Of a stretch of 64,000 bases of DNA, positions 54,755 to 64,000 are shown one piece after another. The notes beneath the pieces are model-generated. The model ran no database searches and was not told the DNA's origin. It worked only from the letters and a program-made list of their open reading frames with translations. A program made the translations under genes and the position numbers. Source of the DNA: Sympetrum striolatum (lineage: Eukaryota > Arthropoda > Insecta > Odonata > Libellulidae). The stretch covers positions 406,495 through 470,494 of the forward strand of contig CANPUZ010000063.1 in NCBI GenBank assembly GCA_947579665.1, given 5' to 3'. Each line of letters starts with the position of its first letter. Within the stretch, counting starts at the first letter, position 1.

Positions 54755-55500
54755 ATAATAATAATAATACATTTTTATTCCACCCTTTTACAAATATGAT
54801 GCATCATATATATACAATGTTTTGGTCATATAGAGACCAAAAGAAAACCAAAGAAGGGGGGAATATAGGTACCCCAGAGGAAAAAGAACCTGTATCGTGG
54901 TTACCTCGAATTAAATTTGCATACGGCCAAACCATTCTTAGAAATACCAAAACCGAAATACAATTAACCAAATTACATGGGAGGAGAGGGAATAGATTTG
55001 GTACTAGATAAAACTAGGTATGTTCAAAGAATTCATACTTAGGTCTGTGTATTAATATAGACGTATCAGTTCTTAGTTTTTTTGTAAATCATTGTACTTA
55101 ATTATGTGTCCTCCCCTATTATAAAACATTTTTAATATCTCATACACAAATAAATGTCTTAAGGGTTAAACGCCTAGGATTACAAATAAAGGAAACGAGT
55201 GTTCTGTACTTTTTTTCGAAGAATGACTCGAAATAAAATAATAATAAATTGGAGTTATTTAACATTAACAGAGGAAATGTGTGATCCTAAGGAGGGAAGG
55301 AAAGCTGCAAAAGATAGGAATCGAAGGTAGAATATAAGAAAAAAAACAGAAGGGAATGCAAAGGTAGAAGTTGTTAGAACAGGTTAAGAGTGAAATATAT
55401 ATTAGTGTTAATTATATAATATATTATTATGTAATATATAATCAAGACTGCCATAATGTGCTTATTTTACATAGTGCATGCTTATTTTGTCTTATTTTTT
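54755..55500. other. AT-rich stretch with (AAT)n and short ORF
   Basis: A short (AAT)n array at about 54752-54770. The 71-residue ORF 54796-55011 is not recognised. Near 55400-55445 is a palindromic ATATTA-rich block. Confidence 0.35.
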
Positions 55501-55739
55501 CCAGATTGAAGAAGATTTAATGGTCTCTCACATTTTATGTAATAAGAAGCGCCTGTACAAGAACTTGAGGGAGTTTGAACTTGCAACATTGTTGCGACAG
55601 AAAGTCCTGACAATTTATTGCATGTAGTGTAAAGGATAATTCCTTCTTAAGAAATCTCAACATGGCCTACAGTGAGATGAATGAACTGCAACTACAAAGA
55701 ATTGCTGGAGGAAATCATTGAAAATACAAAATATTGTGA

Positions 55740-55995
55740 ACGAAACAGCTTTACCAATTGTGTCTTATTTTCTGATGAAAAATCTTATTTTTGGGTCCGA
55801 GTGTACTTATTTTTGGCTTCCAATCGATGGTAGCCCTACAGGGAAGTAAGAGGAGGAACGCTGACAAAGACAGATTTTGGTGATTTAAAATCTCTAATTC
55901 ATTAACAGCCGTGTTCAAATATTTATTTCTTTACAGCAACATGGCTCTCCAGCCAAAGGACCTCAACTTGTTCCACAAGTTATACGAATGAATTC
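55740..55995 (+). pseudogene. Possible Tc1/mariner-like transposase relic
   Basis: Frame fragments NCVLFSDEKSYFWV (near 55765) and, 150 bp on, FQQHGSPAKGPQLVPQVI resemble the FSDE and FQQDxAPxH catalytic stretches of Tc1-like transposases. Spacing is roughly as expected, but most of the sequence between is not recognisable and stops occur. Tentative. Confidence 0.25.
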
Positions 55996-56099
55996 TCTTT
56001 ATTGGTGCAGACATCAGATTTCTTTAAGATTGTAAGAATCTAAACATATTCCCAAAATTCACTAACATTTTCCCCAAAACAGAAAACTCCCTTTCTAAG

Positions 56100-56384
56100 A
56101 AAGCAATTATCACTGCCAAAAAACATTGGTTAAACGTGGAAATGAGCAACCTATACAGCAAACGTTTTCGATTAGAATAGTAAGCCTACGATTTACACCT
56201 AAAAATAAAAAAATATTTGAACAACATAGAATACATGAAATGGAATCTCTATAGGAAAAATGTACATGAAAACAATATTCATAAAATCATCCAAAACAAT
56301 AACAAGCTTCGTCGAAAACTAAACTCTTAACAAACAAACAAACTTCAAAAAAGTCTAATCCCCATAATACCTTCAAAAATATAT
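56100..56384 (+). pseudogene. Penelope-like element relic, left piece
   Basis: HWLNVEMSNLYSKRFRLE and, after a stop, DLHLKIKKYLNNIEYMKWNL resemble the N-terminal region of Penelope-like reverse transcriptase ORFs. It is interrupted at ATTTAA by the Kolobok element and continues at 58733. Confidence depends on the right piece. Confidence 0.45.
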
Positions 56385-56388
56385 TTAA

Positions 56389-58732
56389 GGGGAGGTTCTT
56401 TCAGATTTTTTCGAAAAAATCGATTTTTCTTTTTTTACAAAAAATGAGAGCTACACATTTGCTGAATATGTGTACAAAAGGATATTCCGATACGAAACAT
56501 ATTTATCGAATTGGAGCGTTTCGAACACACCTACCTCTCGCGCGCTGAGGTACGCTCAGGTTCACCGCTGCACGTTCAATAAACCGGCGACTTTTGTTTG
56601 CTTTTCGCGTTCTCGGATGCGGACTGCAGAGTGTAAAGACGTTTTGCTCCCTGCTGGACATCAAAAACTCATTCAGCAACAACACTTATTACAACTTCCT
56701 GGACAATTTGCACGCCGCATCGAAGACCGTCTTTGAAGTTGTGCAAGGGAAAGCCGTGCGCGAAGAAATTGAAGCCAACTCTGCAGCTGGGAACAAGTCG
56801 ACGCATTTGTCTGTTTCCGGTGATGGGAAAAAGCGAGGGTTTTCGTCGCTGTTTGGTCTCGTCAAGCTTATCGGCAAATATACTGTTAAAATTTTGGATG
56901 TGGTTGTAAAATCTTCTTACTGCCAAGACTGCCACAATTGGGCATCGAAACAAGGGACGCCGGAGTATGAAGAATGGAGCGAAAACCATATAAACGACTG
57001 CACTGCGAATCACACCGGGAGTGCGGGCAAAATAGAGGTGGACAGCGTGTGCGGGATGTTTTTGCGATCGAAAAATCTTCTGGGTCTGAAATATAAATAT
57101 TACCTCGGTTACGGGGACACAAAAACCTACAAGCCTCTCGTTGACTTGAACCCATATGATGACTGCCCGGTATCTAAGAAAGAGTTTATGGGACATGTTC
57201 AAAAGAGAATGGGAAGTGGACTTCGGAAGTTGAGAAAGGACACGAAGGGGCTTGGTGGGGAGGGAGCTGGAAAATTGACAAACAAACTCATCACGGACTT
57301 GACGCTTCACTACGGATTGGCGATTAGACGCAACCCAGATTCCTCTTCCCGTATGAAAGATGCCATATGGGCTACTTATTTCCATAAGTGCTCAACGGAT
57401 GAAAATCCGCAACACCATTAGTGCCCGGAAGGAGATGAGAGCTGGTGCAAGTGGTGAGTTGCAGAGAAAGAAGGAAGACTGGAGGCCTTTCAACATCCTC
57501 CTCCTCTAGCGGCAAATGTTTCCAAAGCCATCAAGCCGATTTAGAAAGCTCTCTCTAACCTGGACCTGCTGGAACACTCTGTTGGGGCGAACACGCAAAA
57601 ATCCAACGAGTCGTTTATAACGCTACAGTGTGGAGATTGGAGCCAAAGCAGCTGCATTTTGGAAGTAAAATCATCGAAATCTCTGCATACATTGCTGCGT
57701 GCTTATTCAATGAGGGGAGATCATCTTTACTGAAAATTATGAACGCGCTAGAAATCAGTATTGGCATCGAGGCCAGACGATACTCCACCAAAGCCGATGA
57801 CGAGAGGATCCTGGCAGCTGAACGTCAAATATCGCCTGCATCGCGCAACGTCTGCTGGAGCAGGCCAATTAAGAGCGGTTCGAAATCGAGGAAGGATTCC
57901 TATACGGCCCTGGAATAGCCGACTAAGATCTTGATTTAAGTATAATGTAGCATATTTGACAAGTAATTCACGTTCGGCGATCGCGGAAACCTAAAAGTTA
58001 AAATTTTGTTTTAAATTTGCAAAAAAACAAATTTTTGGTCCACCATATTGGATTCGTTTGCTTGAATTTTGTCAATTTGACTTCAGATTCGTAATCAGCG
58101 ACCCCAAAACCCTATAAAAATTGATACTGGTCGTGATAACTGAATAAACAAGAAAGTGATAATATTCTTGTTTGTTCAGTTCAACAAACTATCTAAAAAC
58201 TTTAAACGCGTTTTTCTCGAAACCATATTTTTAATCATATCTTCAAGCACAGGTCTTGATCTATTGATCCGATTCACTTCATTCAAAGTGTGCCCAAAAG
58301 GATATACTTTTTTGTATGGCTTATACCTAAAATAAGCATAAAAAATTGTTAATTCATAATTTTTAAGCAAGGTCCAAGTAAAAAAAGGGGGTAATAATTA
58401 AATTTTTTTTAAACGCTAATAATTTGCTTTATTTTTGTCCACATTCATTCTAATTAGGTATAAGCCATAGAGAATTTCATAAATTTAGTGACTACAAATT
58501 ATAACCGATTTCAGTTCAGTACAAAAGGCTGCAGACCTGAAGTTTCCGGACGATGTTTCGTCTCCATTTTGGAGCCGCCATATTGAATTTAATCGTAATA
58601 AAAATTTCCGCGCATTTCAGAATGATGAAAAAATAAAATCATTAAAACTGGAAGTTCGTTTGCCTTTTCATAATCGCGCATAAAATTCTCGAAATTTGCT
58701 TTATTTTCGACCGAACATGAAAGAACCTCCCT
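56389..58732 (+). mobile_element. Kolobok-type DNA transposon
   Basis: Ends GGGGAGGTTCTTTC and (complement) AGGGAGGTTCTTTC with TTAA on both sides (56385-56388, 58733-58736). TTAA is the target duplication of Kolobok and piggyBac; the transposase inside settles Kolobok. 2344 bp long, inserted into a Penelope relic whose two halves lie outside. Confidence 0.88.
56545..57918 (+). pseudogene. Kolobok transposase, near complete but with stops
   Basis: The frame reads from about SINRRLLFAFRVLGCGLQSV through the catalytic region: DGKKRGFSSLFGL (first acidic residue), SYCQDCHNW, HINDCTANHTGSAGK, YYLGYGDTKTYKPL (second), VQKRMGSGLRKLRKD, LITDLTLHYGLAIR and MKDAIWATYFHKCS. This is the Mutator-like transposase domain of Kolobok proteins in arthropods. 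A stop at 57421 lies inside QHH..CPEGDESWCKW, two more follow (about 57454, 57543), then a frameshift leads to 57628-57918 (WRLEPKQLHFGSKIIEIS). The first ~100-150 residues usual for the family are missing. Inactive. Confidence 0.88.
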
Positions 58733-58990
58733 TTAACCTCTCCAAAGAAAGCTTCAATAATGGGAAAATCTCCCTTCTATCGAGAGGCCTCAAATACAAG
58801 CTTACCTAAAAAACCCACCCCATAAAGAAAAATATAGCAGATATTGAATCTACAATCAAATATCTACCAGAAAACTCCAGAAACTCCATCAGAATTATGT
58901 CGCTTCAACAGATTTGTGAAAATCAGTAACAGAACATCAAAACAAAACACACATGCAAAAAAAGAACACAACACCGTGAAAGCATTCAAT
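58733..58990 (+). pseudogene. Penelope-like element relic, right piece
   Basis: Read across frames: NLSKESFNNGKISLLSRGLK followed by ADIESTIKYLPENS and RIMSLQQICEN. The NLS..L...E..LL.KGL.. pattern is the hallmark of the Penelope-like N-terminal region. It joins the 56100-56384 piece when the Kolobok element is removed with its TTAA. Degenerate. Confidence 0.6.
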
Positions 58991-59009
58991 AAAAAAAAGA
59001 CTGCTTTTA

Positions 59010-59340
59010 TCTAAAACCCTCTCCCATCCATCTCTTCCCAACTACTCCCTACCAACCACCCTCTCCCATACAACCCTCCCTACCACCCCTGCAGACAACC
59101 CTGTCCTACCCTACCCTCCCTACCACCCTCTACCATCCCATCCTCCCTTCCCTACCTCCCCCTCCCGACCACCTTCTCCCATCCTCCCCTTCCCTAACAA
59201 CCACTCCCGAACAACTTCTACCATCCTCCTCTAACCTACCACCCTTTCCCTACAACCCCTTCCCTGCCATCCCTTCCCTGCCATCCCTTCCCTGCCATCC
59301 CTTCCCCACCACCCAATCCCGACCACCTCAACCAGGTGAG
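59010..59340. repeat. C-rich low-complexity tract
   Basis: Loose repeats of CCCTACCACCC, CCCTTCCCTGCCATCC and similar. TTCCCTGCCATCCC occurs three times in tandem at 59265-59305. Similar C-rich stretches precede the candidate retroelement tails at 5783 and 36660. Confidence 0.8.
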
Positions 59341-60870
59341 AAATAAAACAAAAGGAAGTTTATTTCCAAAAAATATTCAAAATATACCAATTATCCTCGT
59401 TTTAGTCTAAGACCTTTGAAGATGATATTATGCTCAAGTATTGCCTTAATGTACATACAGAGAGTTAAATATATTCATACATGGTCATTATATGGTTTTA
59501 TCTACAGATTATTTATGTTAATCATGGCTAAAGACAGAGATTAAATACAAGATTTTACTTTATTCGTACATTAGCTTTTTATCAATATCAATAAATTGAT
59601 CCTCCACCGAATGCAATGCAGCATTTTACTTGTAAATGGTACACCTCCTCTATTAATTGCTTCATATACTTGGCTGCACTCTTTGGGCTGCTACTTTCTT
59701 CCCTTTTTTAACAGATTTTCTACTTCTGTTTTCCTATAACGGAAAAACAGAGGAAATTTTATCCACATCTGTTACTTATTCCTCAATATTGGATATAATT
59801 AACTTAGAACAGCAGTCTACCTTAGAATGAAAGATTTACAACTATTTAGAGAGAAATTTAAATCTAATATAAAATCTATTACTACGTTTCTTAAATAAAC
59901 TACCAATTAATTCTTTTAAAAACTCAATTGGAAGGATACAGATAATAAATTTTGATATTGAGAGTTTGAGATAATAGATTTTGAAACATCAACAAATCAA
60001 GACCGATGACATGCAGAGGGAATTGGAGAGGGAATATATGAATTTTCAGTTCTTTATACTCTATATTTAATGAAGATAGTATTTATAGTTTAGTTACTTC
60101 GACTCTAAGTTCAACGTCCTCTATGTCACAAAATGTCTATTCGCTGTCGGAAAGTTAGTTGGATTTAAGTCATTAATCACATTAAAACACGGGGGATCTA
60201 TCTTGTCTGCCTTCAAATAGTTGTCTTCAGTTCAAAGTTTTGTTCCTTTCCCTTGTAACGGAACGACTGTGGTGATGCTCTCCAAATATTTCCTCTTTGA
60301 AAAAATAATCTCAAAATCCTCCCATTGAAAATTTCTTTTTATTCAGAAATGCTCATTTTCCCTTTTAACTTCAAGCAATGTTTGTGCAAACAAAGAGAGA
60401 AAGTATACTCAAGTAGAGTATGGGCTACTAGAAGTAGACAGTAAAATCTACCCCTCCTCCCAACTTATTCCGTGATGAAATGCTTCCGACCAACTATTTT
60501 GCTTCTTTGCTCCTTTGTTCAAATATTCACTCACAAATGGTGGTGTAACTATCCAATGTTGCATTAAAAAGTTCTCCCTATCAAGAACAGCCACTTCTTT
60601 TAGAACGAACTAGCAGAAGTGCCCGTTGATTTTCAACGGGGAAATCCAAATTGATAATTACTCTTGGTACAGTCTTGATCGTAAAACTTGCCTCATAATT
60701 TTTGGTAGATAGCAAATTCCAGGCGATAAATTTTTCCAAACCAATGAACAAAGTAAATAAAATTATAATTAAGTCTACAAAATCACCTAAAGATTTAATC
60801 TCATATCCTTTAAATGAACACTTTCTTCGATGAAGACAAAATGATTTAAAGATTATAAAATAAGAGTAAA
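59341..60870. other. No gene recognised
   Basis: AT-rich. A block at 60606-60650 (ACTAGCAGAAGTGCCCG, GATTTTCAACGGGG) resembles the complement of 44475-44505 in element A (ACTAGCAGAAGCGCCCG), so it is part of another dispersed repeat. Minus-strand ORF 60581-60883 is unassigned. Confidence 0.4.
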
Positions 60871-63800
60871 ATGTTGCTTGCATACAGCAAGCAGATAGAC
60901 AACACTAATTTCATATCGGCATTATATCGGGACGGTCCTCAAAAGGAAAAAAAAGGATTGAAAATATTTTTCAAATTCGCTTCAATTTAATCGTCTGGCA
61001 TCGAACCCGGGTCTTCCTGGTGAACTTACTATGGAGCACAACAGAAGATCACAATCTCTACCTATGTGTGAAAATTCAAGCAGAAATATTGGCTACAACT
61101 TCCTCAAAAGACGTTCTAATTTTAACGAATGTAAATGGCTCCCTGGATTCGAACCAAGGACGATCTTGGGAATCTATAACATGTTTCTGAAAGTTATTTA
61201 TGATGTCTATCTATATGCCGAATTTCAAGTTTCTATATTATTGGGAAAGGTTTCAAAATAATTCCTACAAATCGGATCAACTTCTGATTGCAGAGACACC
61301 TGGTGTCGAACGCAGGACACATTGACAGCTGGGAATGCACAGTTTGATTTGTATACACTTAATCTTTCTCAATACAAAGTTTGAAGTCTTTATCGCGCCG
61401 GGAAGTACCTATAATTTGTTTCCGTTATCTCCGTAAGAAATGCATTGAGGAATTTAAATGGTCCTCTGGGATCGAACCAAGGACCATCAGCGAATACGTA
61501 AAATTTGATCCTGAATTTTTTTATTGATCTCCAACTCCATGCCGAATTTCAAGTTTCCATGCCATCTGGAAAGGGTCCAAAAAAAATCTTAATAATCGCC
61601 ACAATGCATTTTAAACGGCCGATTTTTGCCCCGACCTATCATCGAACCACGGACCATGTTCGGCGATGTCTTTTTTATTTTCGTTGGATATCCACGGCAT
61701 CTAGCGATCCCTCGAATTTCAACTCTCTACCTTTCCGAGAAGTGCCTCAAAAAATTTTCGAAAATCTTCACCATATATCCTTATGGAGAAAATCGGGACT
61801 TTGGGGCCTTCTGGAATCGAACCCATGACACTGAGGTTCAAGGTCGGATTTTTTCTGGAGGTTACACGATATGGCCAATATGTCGTAAAAATTTCAAGTC
61901 AGTGGCACTTGTGGAACATGCTTAGACTTTTGATGCCCTATGAATGAATTAATGAGTGAGTGTGTATATAGGTACGAGTAAAATGTAGCTTGCATACTGC
62001 AAGCAGATCGACAACAATAATTTAAAATCGGCATCATATCGGCACGGTCCTTAAAAGAAAAAAAAGGATAGGAAATACTCTTAAAATTAGCTTCAATTTA
62101 ATCGTCTGGCATCGAACCTGGAATCTCCTAGTGAACTTACTATGCACCAAAATAGAAAATCACCATCACTAGCTATGTGTGAAAATTCAAGCAGAAATAT
62201 TGGCTACAACTGCCTCAAAAGACGTTCTAATTTTCACGAATGTAAATGGCTCTCTGGATTCGAACCAAGGACGATCTTGGATATCTAAAACATGTTTCTA
62301 AAAGTTCTTTATGATCTCTATCTATATGCCGAAATTCATGTTTCTATATTATTGGGAAAGGCTTCAAAATAATTCCTAAAAATCGGATCAACTTTTGATT
62401 TCAGAGACACCTGGTGTCGGACCCAAGAAATATTGTAAGCTGTGCATGCACAGTTTGATTTGTAAAGACTTGCTCTTCTATCATGCAAAGTTTGAAGTCG
62501 ATAGCATGCCGGGAAGTACCTAAATTTTGTTTCCGTTATCTCCGTAAGAAATGCATTGAGAAGTTCAAATGGCCCTCTGGGATCGAACCAAGGACCATCA
62601 GCGAACATATAAAATTTGATTATGAAATATATTCATGATATCTATCCAAGTGCCGGGTTTCAAGTATCCATGTTACCGGGAAAGGATAAAAAAAATCTTC
62701 AAAATCGCCGCAATGCATTTTAAACGGCCGATTTTTGCCCCGACCTAGCATCGAACCAATGACCATATTCGGCGATGTCTTTTTGATTTTCGTTGGATAT
62801 GCACGACTTCTAGAGGTCCCTCGAATTTCAACTCTCTCCTTTTCCAGAAATTGCCCCAAAAAATTTTTGAAAATCCCCGCCATGTATTCTTACGGGGAAA
62901 ATCGCGACTTTGGGGCCTTCTGGAATCGAACCCATGACACCGAGGTTCAAAGTCGGCTTTTTCCTGGAGGTTACACGTCATGGCCATAAGGTCGTAAAAA
63001 TTTCAACACAGTGGCACTTGTGGAACAAGGTTAGAATTTTGATCCCGTATGAATGAATGAATGAGTGAGTGTGTATATAGGTACGAGTGCAATGTAGCTT
63101 GCATACTGCAAGCAGATCGGCAATATTATTTTTATTTCGGCATTATATCGGGACGGTCCTCAAAAGAAAAAAAAAAGAATTGAAAATATTCTTAAAATTC
63201 GCTTCAATTTTAACGTCGGGCATCGAACCCGGATTTTCCTGGTGAACTTACTAAGCGGCACAATAGAAGATCACTATATCTAACTATGTTTTAAAATTCA
63301 AATATAAATAAAAATTTCGTTTATAATGAGTATTGGTGAGACGTACTTAGATGCTAGTAATCCTTCTGGCTATTCTGGCGCATCCGCACTAATTAATAAC
63401 CTTAAAGGAAAAATTTTCTTTCCGTTATCTCCGTAAGAAATGCATTGAGAAGTGCAAATGGCCCTCTGGGATCGAACCAAGGACCATCAGCGAACATGTA
63501 AAATTTGATTATGAAATATGTTCATGATATGTATCCACGTGCTGAGTTTCAAGTATCCATGTTATCGGGAAAGGAACCAAAAAAAATCTTCAGAATCGCC
63601 GCAATGCATTTTAAACGGCCGATTTTTGCCCCGACCTAGCATCGAACCATGTACCATATTCGGCGATGTCTTTCTGATTTACGTTGGAGTTGCACGGTTT
63701 CTAGCGATCCCTTGAATTTCAACTCTCTGCTTTTCCGGGAAGTGCCCCAAAAAAATTTTCGAAAATCCTCGCCATGTATCCTTATGGAGAAAATCGCGAC

Positions 63801-64000
63801 TTTTGGGCCTTCTGGAATCGAACCCATGACACCGAGGTTCAATGTCGGCTTTTTCCTGGAGGTTACACGTTATGGCCAATACGTCGTAAAAATTTCAAGT
63901 CGTTGGCACTTGTGGAACATGGTTAGACTTTTGATCCCCTATATATAACTTATAGGTATATCCGGAGAAGCGTCTATATATAATAGAAGATATAAAGAAG
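60871..64000. repeat. Satellite array, 1111-bp unit with a B-box-like motif every ~160 bp
   Basis: The motif TCGAACC (complement GGTTCGA) lies at 61001, 61149, 61306, 61472, 61642 and 61817. It recurs at 62112, 62260, 62417 (TCGGACC), 62583, 62751 and 62926, then at 63223, 63472, 63642 and 63818. First-to-first distances are exactly 1111 and 1111 bp. Within the unit the gaps are 148, 157, 166, 170 and 175 bp, then 295. The flanking 10-20 bases differ between motifs but are kept between units. Unit three has lost about 220 bp net near 63300-63400, replaced by unrelated sequence. The array runs off the window. ORFs in it (61505-61828, 62735-62989, 63649-63948 and minus shadows) are repeats of one frame and not genes I recognise. 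Confidence 0.93.

Noticed and set aside
60985..63830. Minus-strand tRNA genes at each GGTTCGA motif
   Set aside because: No acceptor stem or proper A box pairs with the B-box-like motifs; at most tRNA-derived.
61505..63948. Recurring ORFs such as those at 61626, 62735 and 63649
   Set aside because: They are one satellite subunit read in the same frame in successive repeats; periodic DNA explains the open frames.

Overview
The window reads as a repeat-dense, intergenic stretch of an arthropod genome, most likely an insect. The transposon spectrum points that way: BEL/Pao with a TGGTCCTTC-type primer site, Ty3/Gypsy, Copia and Penelope-like relics, LINE relics, Tigger/pogo, PIF/Harbinger-like, Kolobok, hAT and a THAP-headed P element. 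The background is AT-rich. I find no complete host gene, rRNA or functional tRNA; one short ORF split by a transposon (about 10125-10422) could be a host exon. Nearly all recognisable coding sequence belongs to mobile elements, most of them broken.

Layout. 1-7.8 kb: AT-rich sequence with a 200-bp hairpin, a purine minisatellite, short tandem repeats and a possible Penelope-type tail. 7.8-10.1 kb: a decayed Tigger element with its transposase on the minus strand. 10.5-28.9 kb: a nested composite. A second Tigger-family element (ends 10534 and 28878, TA on both sides) holds a GC-rich Ty3/Gypsy derivative with near-identical 0.83-kb LTRs, a BEL/Pao element whose right LTR is split by a 2.5-kb element (TIR GGGGTCGATTTTGTAATT, CAG duplication), and two near-identical 2-kb elements inserted at TAA in the Tigger's own terminal repeats.

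28.9-35.1 kb: a 122-bp minisatellite, a P-element gene on the minus strand (THAP exon and C-terminal exon) interrupted by duplicated Copia scraps, and a DDE_Tnp_4 fragment. 35.15-39.18 kb: a two-gene PIF/Harbinger element (MADF gene on plus, transposase start on minus) with a hAT-like MITE in the MADF gene and a LINE fragment in its middle. 39.2-42.4 kb: AT-rich repeats and a small block of a satellite that recurs at the end of the window.

42.46-53.4 kb: two elements of one family with long GGCCGGTCTTCC termini. The second is a 5-kb near-palindrome nested in a third TIR pair. All three arms carry the same unrecognised ORF. 53.4-60.9 kb: LINE and Penelope relics and a Kolobok element with a TTAA duplication inserted in the Penelope relic, then a C-rich low-complexity tract. 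60.9-64.0 kb: a tandem array with a 1111-bp unit in which a tRNA B-box-like motif recurs about every 150-175 bp.

The history is layered insertion. Relative ages follow from nesting and from LTR identity: the Gypsy copy is very young, the Tigger at 7.8 kb, the Copia scraps and the Penelope pieces are old. Three-bp TAA target duplications recur in five elements, which suggests repeated amplification of PIF/Harbinger-like transposons.
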